Part shown: one piece after another, positions 45,316 to 53,808 of the stretch | Numbering within the stretch: the first letter of the stretch is position 1 | Layout: every line of letters starts with the position of its first letter | Position numbers and translations under genes: made by a program | From: Candidatus Stackebrandtia faecavium | GTDB lineage: Bacteria > Actinomycetota > Actinomycetes > Mycobacteriales > Micromonosporaceae | Length of the DNA: 64,000 nucleotides | Reading direction: 5' to 3' | Assembly (NCBI GenBank): GCA_019112895.1 | Contig: DXIM01000062.1 | Coordinates: 1-64,000, forward strand | The notes under the pieces: model-generated | Told to the model about the DNA's origin: nothing | Database searches by the model: none | What the model saw: only the letters and a program-made list of their open reading frames with translations

Positions 45316-46257
45316 TTATTCGGCTAGGTTCGCCTCGACATCGTCGATGACTTTCAATGCTCCCAACGGACCGCCACGCGACGTCCACAAGGTTCCGTCG
45401 ATTTCGACGACGTGATCGTCCTTGACGACCTCGAGCTTGGAGTACGCCGGCGACTCCCTTGCTTCCTCTAGCGCGGCTTCACTACCGGGCACAAGAGTCC
45501 CGAGGAACATCCAGTCCCCGTCGATGCGGGGCAGGTTCTCGAGGCTGAGTGGGTCCGTGTGCGCGAATCCCGGTTCCTGCTGGCTTTCGGGCCGTTCAAG
45601 GCCAAGGTCTTGAATAACGAGACTGGAGAACGCTTCGTGCAGCAAGATGCCCGGTCCATCCGGGTTCCAACGCACGATCGAGATCGTCGCATCGGAGTTG
45701 TCGCCAAGCTGTCCGGATACCTCTTCGGTGCGTTTGTCGTAATCGGACATCCATGACTTCGCCTCGTCTGCCTTACCGAGCGCATCGGCTGCGCGGTCGA
45801 ACGCAACCTTCCAGTCCTCTTCCAGCTCATAGGTGACCACGGTCGCGGGCACGAGTTCGCGAATCTGCTCGAGCTGTTCCTCGTCGGAGTACCCACCGTA
45901 GAGAACCAGGTCGGGCTCGAGTTCCACGATCTTGTCGGTCGTAGGCTTGCCGACATCGCCGACGCTTTCGATTCCGTCGGCCTCGTCGCCCAAATAGGCC
46001 GGGGGCCCGTCCTGGCCGCGGCCGTTGATGGTGCCGACGGGTGTGATGCCCAACGCCAGTGTTGCGTCTAGGTCCTGTTCAGACAGTGTGACGACTCGTT
46101 TCGGTGCGGCCGGGACCTCGACCTTCGTGTCGGTGACGTCCGTGACCGTGCGGGTCTTCGACGATGTATCGTCCGTCTCGGCGGGCCCGCTGCAGGCCGC
46201 GGTCAACGCCAGTCCCGCAACAGCCAACGCAAATCCGAGTTTTCTTCTGGCGCGCAT
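45316..46257 (-). CDS. iron-siderophore ABC transporter substrate-binding lipoprotein
   Basis: A 313-residue extracytoplasmic receptor. A lipoprotein signal peptide ends at the lipobox LTAAC. The FecB/FepB-like periplasmic-binding fold is shown by APKRVVTLSEQDLDATLALGI, GKPTTDKIVELEPDLVLYGG and the later DGDWMFLGTLV. It is divergent from the permease operon across 87 bp containing an iron box, and the transporter ATPase and permeases complete the system. Confidence 0.93.
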   Translation of the reverse strand: MRARRKLGFALAVAGLALTAACSGPAETDDTSSKTRTVTDVTDTKVEVPAAPKRVVTLSEQDLDATLALGITPVGTINGRGQDGPPAYLGDEADGIESVGDVGKPTTDKIVELEPDLVLYGGYSDEEQLEQIRELVPATVVTYELEEDWKVAFDRAADALGKADEAKSWMSDYDKRTEEVSGQLGDNSDATISIVRWNPDGPGILLHEAFSSLVIQDLGLERPESQQEPGFAHTDPLSLENLPRIDGDWMFLGTLVPGSEAALEEARESPAYSKLEVVKDDHVVEIDGTLWTSRGGPLGALKVIDDVEANLAE

Positions 46258-46326
46258 GAGGTATGCAATCTCCTAGAGCAACGTTCGAGCCATCCGTACC
46301 GAGGGCGGCTTCCACTACCGACGCGA

Positions 46327-46345
46327 CGAGGTTAGCCTCACCTAA
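46327..46345. promoter_or_regulatory. IdeR/DmdR iron box in the divergent siderophore-uptake promoter
   Basis: The site CGAGGTTAGCCTCACCTAA matches the actinobacterial iron-box consensus at 16 of 19 positions. It ends on the A of the permease ATG and spans a possible -10 (TAGCCT at 46333-46338), which would put the transcription start at the ATG. Iron-loaded repressor binding here would shut off the operon, and probably the divergent lipoprotein gene 70 bp away. Confidence 0.75.
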
Positions 46346-47382
46346 TGCGTCGAGCAACCCCTCGGATCGTCCCGATAGCGGCGACCTGCGCAGTCGGACT
46401 GCTAATCATCCTATTTGGTTCGTCCATGTTGGTGGGGTCTGGAGACGTCCCCATTGCCGAGTCCTGGAGGTATGCACTCGGGGACGCCCAAGCCCGCGCC
46501 GACGCGCACCTCACGATGGTGATGATCGACCTACGGCTCCCCAGGACTGTTGTGGCCATAATCGCAGGCGCTTGCCTGGGCATCGCCGGCTGTTTGCTGC
46601 AATCGGCGACGCGCAACCCCTTGGCCGAGACCGGACTTCTCGGCGTCAACGCCGGAGCGGCACTATGTGTCGTGATCGGAATCACGATTCTGTCGATCGA
46701 GACCGCACCGGCGATACTCGCTTTCGCATTCTTCGGCGCGTTGGCGGCCAGCGCCCTGATCATGCTCATCGCCGGAAGCGCTCAGCAGCTGTCGCCCCTG
46801 CGCCTGGTCCTGGCCGGGGTCGCGCTTTCCGCGACGTTTCGCGGTGCGACCTCCTATATCCTCATGTCACAGCCAGCCACATACGACCGTTATCGAATGT
46901 GGGTGCTGGGTTCGCTTTCGGGTGTTCAGTTCACGCAATTGGTGTGGGTCCTGCCCACCGTCATCGCCGGAATCGTCATAGCCGCCCTGTTGACTCGACC
47001 GCTGGGAGCTTTGTCCCTTGGTGACGACATCGCATCGGCTTTGGGACACAACCCGAGACTCGTGCGTATAGGAGCAGCAGCCTCGGTCACACTGTTGACC
47101 GGCGCCACCGTCTCGATGTGCGGCCCCATCGCCTTCCTCGGATTGTTGGCCCCCTACCTCGCCCGCGCGATCGGCGGACCGAAACTCGGCGGCCAACTGC
47201 TGCTGTCCGGGCTCGGCGGCGCCGCAATCATGGTGGCAGCCGACATCGCAGCGCGAGTGGTTTTGGCGCCGTATGAAGCGCCCGTCAGCGTGCTGCTGGC
47301 TGTCATCGGCGGACCGCTTCTGATTCTGATCGTGCGAACGGGACGCGTCCTGACCCTTCGCGCTCCCGGAGGTGCGTCATGA
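46345..47382 (+). CDS. iron-siderophore ABC transporter permease (FecCD family)
   Basis: A 345-residue permease with about ten hydrophobic helices. The family motifs are LRLPRTVVAIIAGACLGIAGCLLQSATRNPLAETG-like segments (seen as GACLGIAGCLLQ and NPLAETGLLGVNAGAA) and the late GPIAFLGLLAPYLARAI. The iron box abuts the ATG and there is no Shine-Dalgarno, so a leaderless message is likely. The stop overlaps the second permease gene by 4 bp. Confidence 0.95.
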   Translation: MRRATPRIVPIAATCAVGLLIILFGSSMLVGSGDVPIAESWRYALGDAQARADAHLTMVMIDLRLPRTVVAIIAGACLGIAGCLLQSATRNPLAETGLLGVNAGAALCVVIGITILSIETAPAILAFAFFGALAASALIMLIAGSAQQLSPLRLVLAGVALSATFRGATSYILMSQPATYDRYRMWVLGSLSGVQFTQLVWVLPTVIAGIVIAALLTRPLGALSLGDDIASALGHNPRLVRIGAAASVTLLTGATVSMCGPIAFLGLLAPYLARAIGGPKLGGQLLLSGLGGAAIMVAADIAARVVLAPYEAPVSVLLAVIGGPLLILIVRTGRVLTLRAPGGAS

Positions 47383-48410
47383 ACAAGGTCATAGACGGCA
47401 ATCACGTGCTGCGCCTCGGGCGTTGGTCCATCGTGTTTCATCAGCGGGCCATCCTCGTCGCCGCGCTCCTCGGTGTCGCCCTGTTCGTATCGTGCGCGTT
47501 GTCAGTATCCCTAGGCAACGGACGCACCACCGGGTGGACCGCTGTGAGTGCACTGTGGGACGCCAGCGACGTCGCGGCCTGGAAAATCGTGCACATCGTG
47601 CGGATGCCACGTTTCGTCGCGGGCGCGGTCGCCGGCGCCGCGCTGGGACTGTCCGGGTGCCTCATTCAGACCCTGGCACGTAACCGTCTGGCGACACCGG
47701 ACCTCGTCGGAGTGAACGATGGCGCCACAGTGGCCGTACTGGTGACCATGCTCGGTTCGACGTCGGGCGCGTTGGGCGCGTGGTGGGCCGGGCCCATCGG
47801 CGCTGTCGCCGCCGCTGTGCTCGTCGTGTTGATCGCCGGAAGTGTGGGAACGACCGGTTATCGCATCCTTGTCGTGGGAATAGGACTGTCCGTCACCATC
47901 GACGCGGTCACAAACCTCGTCTTGGCCCGCCAGTCCATCGATGACGCCCGGGGTCTGTTCACCTGGACGCTGGGATACCTCAACGGACGCGACTACGAGA
48001 TCGCGATTCCCGCGGCGCTCGGCGTGGCCGTCCTGCTGCCCTTGGTCGCGGTGTCGACCCGTCAACTGCAGCTACTGCGGTTCCCCGACGACACCGCCGA
48101 GACCTTGGGGGTGTCGGCGCGACGCACGCGGCTATGGGCCCTGCTGGTGGCGGTGCTCCTCGCCGGTCTCGCCGTCGGGATCGGCGGGCCGATCACGTTT
48201 GTGGCAATGGCGGCACCGATCCTGGCGACCGGCATGGCGGGCCCGAAGAAGATTCCAATTGTGAACGCTGCCCTGGTCGGGGCCCTTTTGGTCACAGTGG
48301 CCGATACGGCGGGACGCGCGGTCGGGGACGTCGAGATACCGGTCGGTGTCCTCACGAGCCTGCTGGGCGGCCCATTCTTGCTGTGGGTGCTGTTGAGAAG
48401 AAAGGTGTGA
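47379..48410 (+). CDS. iron-siderophore ABC transporter permease (FecCD family)
   Basis: Second permease subunit, 343 residues and about ten helices. The FecCD motifs are MPRFVAGAVAGAALGLSGCL, TPDLVGVNDGATVAVL and GGPITFVAMAAPILA. It pairs with the preceding permease as a heterodimer. Coupled upstream by ATGA and downstream by a 3-bp gap to the ATPase gene. Confidence 0.95.
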   Translation: MNKVIDGNHVLRLGRWSIVFHQRAILVAALLGVALFVSCALSVSLGNGRTTGWTAVSALWDASDVAAWKIVHIVRMPRFVAGAVAGAALGLSGCLIQTLARNRLATPDLVGVNDGATVAVLVTMLGSTSGALGAWWAGPIGAVAAAVLVVLIAGSVGTTGYRILVVGIGLSVTIDAVTNLVLARQSIDDARGLFTWTLGYLNGRDYEIAIPAALGVAVLLPLVAVSTRQLQLLRFPDDTAETLGVSARRTRLWALLVAVLLAGLAVGIGGPITFVAMAAPILATGMAGPKKIPIVNAALVGALLVTVADTAGRAVGDVEIPVGVLTSLLGGPFLLWVLLRRKV

Positions 48411-48413
48411 CCG

Positions 48414-49232
48414 GTGGAACTACGTGTCAATAAGGTGTGTGCATCACACCCCCAAGTCAAGGCGGTGCGCGATGTGGACCTTGCGGTGCGCGACGGCCAG
48501 GTCGTCGCGATCGTGGGCCCCAACGGGTGCGGCAAATCGACGCTGCTGCGTACGATCGCGCGCCTGCATAAGCCCGATTCGGGCACGGTCACGATCGATG
48601 CCGAAAACGTGTGGTCCATGTCGGCGAAACGTGCGGCACATCGCATCGCGTTGCTGCCGCAATCGCCGACCGCCCCGGAAGCGATCACGGTGGCTGACCT
48701 CGTCGCGCATGGGCGTCATCCACATCAAGGACTGTTTCGGCAGTGGTCGCGCGCCGACGCGATAGCGGCGGACACGGCGATGCACGACACCAGCATCGTC
48801 CCATTGGCGGGGCGGCGTATGGAGACGCTGTCCGGCGGCCAGCGCCAGCGAGCCTGGCTGGCGATGTCGCTGGCGCAGGAGACACCGATCGTGTTGCTGG
48901 ATGAACCCACTAGCGCTTTGGACCTGGGGCACACCGTCGAGATGCTCACCTTGGTTCGGGATATCGCAGATTCGGGGCGCGCGATCGTGATGGTCGTGCA
49001 TGACCTCGTGTCGGCAGCGCGTTATTCGGATGTGGTTGTGGCGATGCGCGATGGTGAAGTCATCGCCAGTGGCCCAGCGGCCTCGGTGGTCACCAGCGAT
49101 CTTGTGCGTCGCCTGTATGACATCGATGCCGATGTGTTGTCAGCACCGGGGGACGCAGCCCCGGTCGTAGTGCCCCGTGCTCAATCCCTCGGTCGGGATT
49201 CGGGCGCGGACAACGGTTCGCCTTCAGAATGA
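48414..49232 (+). CDS. iron-siderophore ABC transporter ATP-binding protein
   Basis: Transport ATPase of 272 residues starting at GTG. Walker A is GPNGCGKST, the signature is LSGGQRQRAWLAM, Walker B is VLLDEPTSALDLGH, and the H-loop is VVHDL. The sequence type is that of FecE/FepC subunits. It completes the uptake operon that begins at the iron box. Confidence 0.96.
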   Translation: MELRVNKVCASHPQVKAVRDVDLAVRDGQVVAIVGPNGCGKSTLLRTIARLHKPDSGTVTIDAENVWSMSAKRAAHRIALLPQSPTAPEAITVADLVAHGRHPHQGLFRQWSRADAIAADTAMHDTSIVPLAGRRMETLSGGQRQRAWLAMSLAQETPIVLLDEPTSALDLGHTVEMLTLVRDIADSGRAIVMVVHDLVSAARYSDVVVAMRDGEVIASGPAASVVTSDLVRRLYDIDADVLSAPGDAAPVVVPRAQSLGRDSGADNGSPSE

Positions 49233-49275
49233 TTAGTGTCGTGTCATGGCTTTCACTGCACGTTAGGAGGCGGAC

Positions 49276-49629
49276 ATGCATGCGATTCATATCGGACGCA
49301 TATACGATTCTGCGGACGAGACGCGTGGGCGTCGCGTTTTGGTGGATCGTATTTGGCCCAGAGGGGTCCGCAAGGCTGATGCACAGCTCGATGAGTGGCT
49401 AAAGAACGTTGCGCCGACCACGCAGCTGCGTAAATGGTACGGACATGACCCGAAACGTTATGACGAGTTCGCCCGGTTGTATCGCGACGAGCTCGAGGAT
49501 GAGGATCATGCCGACAGCCTCGCCAGACTTAAGGAATGGCTGGCTGATGAGCCGGTGACCCTACTGACTGCTTCGAAGGACACCGGCCAAAGCCATGTTC
49601 CGATCATCGTGAGTGCGCTAAAAGGGTGA
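49276..49629 (+). CDS. DUF488 protein
   Basis: A 117-residue protein with the DUF488 signature RRVLVDRIWPRGVRKADAQL, the central WYGHDPKRYDEFARLYRDEL and the C-terminal strand PVTLLTASKDTGQSHVPII. Function is unknown; it is common in bacteria, often as a stand-alone gene. Preceded by TAGGAGG. It follows the iron transporter genes by 43 bp, so it could be read from the same promoter. Confidence 0.88.
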   Translation: MHAIHIGRIYDSADETRGRRVLVDRIWPRGVRKADAQLDEWLKNVAPTTQLRKWYGHDPKRYDEFARLYRDELEDEDHADSLARLKEWLADEPVTLLTASKDTGQSHVPIIVSALKG

Positions 49630-49652
49630 CATATGCAATATTCCTAATCCAC

Positions 49653-49694
49653 AGGTGACGCTTACACTCACCTCATATCGCACCACTGTGGTGC
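49653..49694. other. two inverted repeats upstream of the DHB operon
   Basis: AGGTGA-N9-TCACCT (49653-49673) and GCACCAC-T-GTGGTGC (49680-49694) lie in the 220-bp gap before dhbA. They may end upstream transcription or bind another regulator. No T-run follows either. Confidence 0.35.
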
Positions 49695-49812
49695 TATAGA
49701 TCCTGCTCTCCCGCAGTTCAGCCCGCCACACAACAGTGCACATCGAATCCGCCATGGCGACAGCGGCACAGCACGCACACCGGACCCGATCCCCATGCCC
49801 CTTGATTTCAAT

Positions 49813-49831
49813 TTAGGTTAGGCTTACCTTT
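49813..49831 (+). promoter_or_regulatory. IdeR/DmdR iron box upstream of the DHB siderophore operon
   Basis: TTAGGTTAGGCTTACCTTT matches the iron-box consensus at 16 of 19 positions, with a perfect first 12. It ends 18 nt before the dhbA ATG, which has a GAAGGGAG Shine-Dalgarno. It should place dhbA-dhbC-dhbB-DAHP synthase under iron repression. Confidence 0.8.
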
Positions 49832-49849
49832 CTGTCGAAGGGAGCTTGG

Positions 49850-50602
49850 ATGCCTGAATACGATTCAAGGCCGGTCGCCGTCGTGACCGGTGCACAGTCC
49901 GGAGTCGGCGCCGCCGTCACCGAAACCTTGCGCGCGCGTGGATACCGGGTCGCAGCCTGCGACATATCGCCGGACATCACCGAAACCACCGACGGATACC
50001 GACTCGACGTCACCGACCACGACGCCGTGAACAGCACCGTCGGCGACATCGAAAAGCAACTCGGCCCGATCGCAGCTTTGGCCAATGTGGCCGGGATTCT
50101 ACGATTGGGCAGCTTGCTCGACACCACTCCCCAAGACTGGTCGCGACAGTTCGACGTGAACACCACCGGCGTCTTCGCCATGACACGCGCAGTCGCCTCA
50201 CATATGCGCGAACGCGAACACGGCGCCATCGTCACCGTCACCTCGAATGCCGCAGGCATCCCCCGGCACGGCATGGGCGCGTACGCGGCTTCCAAAGCCG
50301 CCGCATCGCATGTCACACGATGCTTCGGTCTTGAGCTAGCAGCGGCCAACATCCGCTGCAATGTCGTGGCTCCAGGTTCGACAGACACCCCGATGCTGCA
50401 TTCCCTTGCCGAAGACGACCGCGATAAGGCGATCCACGACGCAATCGCGGGCAGCCCCGACACCTACAAGCTCAAGATCCCGCTGCGCAAAGTCGCCACC
50501 CCCGACGACGTGGCCAAGACCGTCGCATTTTTGTTGTCGGACGACGCCGGCCATCTGACCATGCAGGAAGTGTATGTCGATGGTGGAGCATCCCTTAAGT
50601 AG
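49850..50602 (+). CDS. dhbA: 2,3-dihydro-2,3-dihydroxybenzoate dehydrogenase
   Basis: Short-chain dehydrogenase of 250 residues making 2,3-dihydroxybenzoate from the dihydrodiol, with NAD. The cofactor motif is VVTGAQSGVGAAV, LANVAGI is the structural motif, and YAASKAA holds the catalytic tyrosine and lysine. The C-terminus LTMQEVYVDGGASL is EntA/DhbA-like. It opens the operon behind an iron box; the partner enzymes follow. Confidence 0.93.
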   Translation: MPEYDSRPVAVVTGAQSGVGAAVTETLRARGYRVAACDISPDITETTDGYRLDVTDHDAVNSTVGDIEKQLGPIAALANVAGILRLGSLLDTTPQDWSRQFDVNTTGVFAMTRAVASHMREREHGAIVTVTSNAAGIPRHGMGAYAASKAAASHVTRCFGLELAAANIRCNVVAPGSTDTPMLHSLAEDDRDKAIHDAIAGSPDTYKLKIPLRKVATPDDVAKTVAFLLSDDAGHLTMQEVYVDGGASLK

Positions 50603-50634
50603 CGTCCCCCCAGCCGCTCAAACTGGAGACCCCC

Positions 50635-51777
50635 ATGCACCTTGTTGATGATTACTGCCCGCGTACCGGGTTCTTTTTCGGCACCCACGACCGGTCCCTG
50701 CTCGCCCAGGGCCAATCGATAGTCCTTCCGGGTCGTGGCGCCGAAGCGCCCCAGCGCGCCGAGGCGGTCCTCGATGCGCTCGGCGGCGATAACCTCATCG
50801 TCGGGGCCGTACCGTTCGACGACGACAGCCCTGCACACCTGGTCGTGCCGGAAAAGCACACCTGGGGTGACGCGTTGCCGCCGCAGGCATCCCAAGGCAA
50901 GAAGACCGCGGGCACGGTCGTGGAAGAGGTGTCTCGCGCCGAGTATCAAAACAGTGTGTCCGAAGCGCTCGAGATTATCGATTCGACTTCACTATCCAAG
51001 GTGGTCTTGGCTCGACCGGCGCGCATGCAGCTTGCGCAGCCCATCCCGGTTCCACGGGTGCTGCGTCAGCTCCGCAATCGACAGCTACACGGATTCGTCT
51101 TCGGCTGCGCCACCCCCGGCGGCGGAAACCTCGTTGGGGGGAGCCCGGAACTGCTCGTCCGCCGCGAAGGCAACACCGTCACCGCGCACCCGCTAGCTGG
51201 TTCGCGGCCTCGAGGCGCGGACGCCGCATCCGATGAACAACGTTTCCGCACCCTGTTCAACTCCGATAAGGACCGGCGCGAGCATGCGATGGTCGTCGAC
51301 GACATCGTGACGGCGCTGACTCCATTCTGCACCCAACTGGATGCCCCGAACGAACCCAGCATCGTGACCACTCCCCAGATGATCCATCTGGGAACCAAAA
51401 TCGTGGGAACTCTCAAGGAGCCGTACGCCTCGTCGCTGACGCTCGGCACCGCGCTGCACCCCACCCCCGCCATCTGCGGCACCCCGACCCGCACCGCCCG
51501 GGAGGCGATCCGCGACCTCGAAAGCTTCGACCGGAAGTTCTACTCCGGAATGGTCGGATGGTGCGATTCACAGGGCAACGGTGAATGGGCGGTCACGATT
51601 CGCTGTGCCGAGCTGTACTCCGACCATGCGCGCCTCTACGCGGGGGCAGGCATTGTCGCCGGCTCAACGCCACAGTCCGAATGGGACGAAACAAGCGCCA
51701 AGCTCGAGACAATGATCACCGCGCTGTCCGATAGCGCGCCTTCCACGACAAACCGATCCGTTCCCGCGGCGGTGTGA
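50635..51777 (+). CDS. dhbC: isochorismate synthase
   Basis: Converts chorismate to isochorismate for DHB synthesis. The 380-residue chorismate-binding enzyme has the conserved GGSPELLVRR and HPLAGSRPRG segments, LHPTPAICGTPT with the catalytic acid region, and the Mg-binding YAGAGIVAGSTPQSEWDE. EntC/DhbC-like rather than anthranilate synthase, as judged by the neighbours. Confidence 0.94.
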   Translation: MHLVDDYCPRTGFFFGTHDRSLLAQGQSIVLPGRGAEAPQRAEAVLDALGGDNLIVGAVPFDDDSPAHLVVPEKHTWGDALPPQASQGKKTAGTVVEEVSRAEYQNSVSEALEIIDSTSLSKVVLARPARMQLAQPIPVPRVLRQLRNRQLHGFVFGCATPGGGNLVGGSPELLVRREGNTVTAHPLAGSRPRGADAASDEQRFRTLFNSDKDRREHAMVVDDIVTALTPFCTQLDAPNEPSIVTTPQMIHLGTKIVGTLKEPYASSLTLGTALHPTPAICGTPTRTAREAIRDLESFDRKFYSGMVGWCDSQGNGEWAVTIRCAELYSDHARLYAGAGIVAGSTPQSEWDETSAKLETMITALSDSAPSTTNRSVPAAV

Positions 51778-51835
51778 CGACTCACTCCGTCATCAACGAA
51801 TCGATCCGAGCCCTGAACGAGGAGAATAGGAACAC

Positions 51836-52645
51836 ATGACCATCCCCGCACTCCGCGAGTACCCCCTCCCGACACAGTCGCAATTGCCGAGCCCCCGGGT
51901 GTCATGGGAATTCGATCCCACACGCGCGGCGCTACTGATTCACGACATGCAGGAATACTTTCTGGACTTCTACGGCAACGGCTTCGAACAGCTCGTCGAC
52001 AATGTGGTCAAGCTGCGGAAACTCGACGTTCCGGTCTACTACACCGCGCAGCCACCCAAGCAGACCCTCGAATCCCGTGGGCTCCTGACCGACCGTTGGG
52101 GCCCGGGGCTGCAGGACCGCGACGGCATCATCGACCCATTGAAGCCCGGCGCCGACGACGTCGTGCTCACCAAGCACCGTTACAGCGCATTCATACGCAG
52201 CGATCTCGCTCAGCGACTCGCCGACGCCGGCAGGGACCAGCTCGTCATCTGCGGCGTCTACGCCCATATCGGCATTACCGCCACCGCCATGGACGCCTTC
52301 TCACTCGATATCAAACCGTTCGTCCCAGCTGACGCCATCGCTGACTTCACACAGGAGCGTCACTACGCGGCCATGGAACACCTTGCCGCCACGTGCAGCT
52401 ATGTGACAACTGTCGACGATCTGGTATCGAACGACCCCACGCTCGCCGATGTCCGCGCCCAGATCTGCGCCCTGCTCGACGAGCCCGTCGACGATGACGA
52501 CGACCTGGCAGACGCCGGCCTCGATTCGATCAAGGTCATGGACCTGGTCGGGACGTGGCGCGCCGCAGGTCACCGGGTCGCGGTCGCCGATCTGGTCGCT
52601 AACCCCACTATCCGCGGCTTCCACAACGCACTGGTTGGAGAATGA
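51836..52645 (+). CDS. dhbB: isochorismatase with aryl carrier protein domain
   Basis: Bifunctional EntB/DhbB of 269 residues. The isochorismatase part (about 1-200) has ALLIHDMQEYF with the catalytic aspartate, TKHRYSAF with the lysine, and ICGVYAHIGITATAMDAF. The C-terminal 70 residues form an aryl carrier domain with GLDSIKVMDL, whose serine takes phosphopantetheine. The carrier implies a DHB-AMP ligase and an NRPS, neither of which is in the window. Confidence 0.94.
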   Translation: MTIPALREYPLPTQSQLPSPRVSWEFDPTRAALLIHDMQEYFLDFYGNGFEQLVDNVVKLRKLDVPVYYTAQPPKQTLESRGLLTDRWGPGLQDRDGIIDPLKPGADDVVLTKHRYSAFIRSDLAQRLADAGRDQLVICGVYAHIGITATAMDAFSLDIKPFVPADAIADFTQERHYAAMEHLAATCSYVTTVDDLVSNDPTLADVRAQICALLDEPVDDDDDLADAGLDSIKVMDLVGTWRAAGHRVAVADLVANPTIRGFHNALVGE

Positions 52646-53745
52646 AGATGCCTTTGGATCCCCCCGTCATCGCCCGTGCCGGCGTCGACCACACGGCCAC
52701 CGTGCGCGCGTATCGCCGCGAAATCACCGACATACTTGCGGGCAACGACGACCGCATTGTCGCTATCGTCGGACCATGCTCGGTCCACGACGTGGAGTCG
52801 ATGCAGGAGTACGCCCTGCGTTTGGCGCACACCGCTCGAGCCATCCGCAGCGAAGTGTGTGTCGTGGCCCGCGTGTACACGGAGAAGCCGCGGTCGCGCC
52901 ACGGTTGGCCCGGTCTTATGCTCGACCCCGATCTCGACGGCAGCTTCCGCGTCAATAAGGGCATCGCGATGTCGCGCCAGATAATGTCCGATGTGGTTTC
53001 CACGGGCCTGCCTGTCGCCACCGAATTCGTCGAGCCGACGCTGACGCCCTATGTCGAAGACCTGACGGCGTGGGGCGCGATCGGTGCCCGCACGGTCGAA
53101 AGCCCCACGCATCGTCGGCTCGTTGCCGGCTTGAACCTTCCGGTCGGCTTCAAGAACCGTGCCGACGGTGCCGTCTCCCCCGCGGTCGACGCCATCGCCG
53201 CGGTACAGGAATCCCAAGCGCTCGTCACGGTCGACGACCAGGGAAGGTCAACATGGGACATCAGCGCCGGCAACGCCGCAACGCACCTGGTACTGCGCGG
53301 AGGAGAATCCGGCACCAACTTCGATGATGTTTCGGTGCGCGGCGCTATCGACCTGGCAGCGCAGGTACAAACCAATCCGCGCCTCGTCATCGACTGTTCG
53401 CACGGCAACAGCGGCAAGGACTATTTGCGTCAACCCATTGTGGCCGATGCTGTCGCGGACCAGATCTCTCAGGGGCAAGACGGTATCGCCGGTGTCATGC
53501 TGGAGTCGTTCATCGAGGCGGGTAAGCAGCCCCTCGGCCCCGCACTCGAATACGGCGTGAGCGTCACCGACAGCTGCATGGACATCGACACGACTCAACG
53601 CGTGTTGAAAAACCTGGCCGAGGCTGTCCGCAATCGCCGCCGGCTCGCGACCACACGAACGCTGATGGAACAGGACCTGGCTTCGTTCGCGCACTGGACC
53701 CCACGGCGAATCAGTCCAGCCGATACGGCCGGGGTCGCCGGTTAA
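52642..53745 (+). CDS. type I 3-deoxy-7-phosphoheptulonate synthase (AroG/F-like)
   Basis: First enzyme of the shikimate pathway, 367 residues of the E. coli AroFGH class. Motifs are IVGPCSVHD, ARVYTEKPRSRHGWPGL, PVGFKNR, IDCSHGNSGKDY and GVMLESFIEAG. Actinomycetes usually rely on the plant-like type II enzyme for housekeeping, so a type I copy overlapping dhbB by 4 bp under an iron box looks dedicated to feeding chorismate into the siderophore route when iron is scarce. Confidence 0.93.
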   Translation: MKMPLDPPVIARAGVDHTATVRAYRREITDILAGNDDRIVAIVGPCSVHDVESMQEYALRLAHTARAIRSEVCVVARVYTEKPRSRHGWPGLMLDPDLDGSFRVNKGIAMSRQIMSDVVSTGLPVATEFVEPTLTPYVEDLTAWGAIGARTVESPTHRRLVAGLNLPVGFKNRADGAVSPAVDAIAAVQESQALVTVDDQGRSTWDISAGNAATHLVLRGGESGTNFDDVSVRGAIDLAAQVQTNPRLVIDCSHGNSGKDYLRQPIVADAVADQISQGQDGIAGVMLESFIEAGKQPLGPALEYGVSVTDSCMDIDTTQRVLKNLAEAVRNRRRLATTRTLMEQDLASFAHWTPRRISPADTAGVAG

Positions 53746-53762
53746 CGCTCGACGTGGTGTGT

Positions 53763-53787
53763 GGCCGTCGATCTCGCTTCGACGGCC
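53763..53787. terminator. hairpin terminator after the DHB operon
   Basis: Perfect 9-bp stem (GGCCGTCGA at 53763-53771, complement at 53779-53787) with a 7-nt loop between two convergent stops. There is no T-run. Confidence 0.6.
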
Positions 53788-53808
53788 GCGCCGCGGGCCT
53801 TGCGAGGG

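Noticed and set aside
45316..53745. Complete catechol siderophore biosynthetic cluster
   Set aside because: DHB synthesis and uptake are present, but no DHB-AMP ligase, NRPS or export gene was found in the window.
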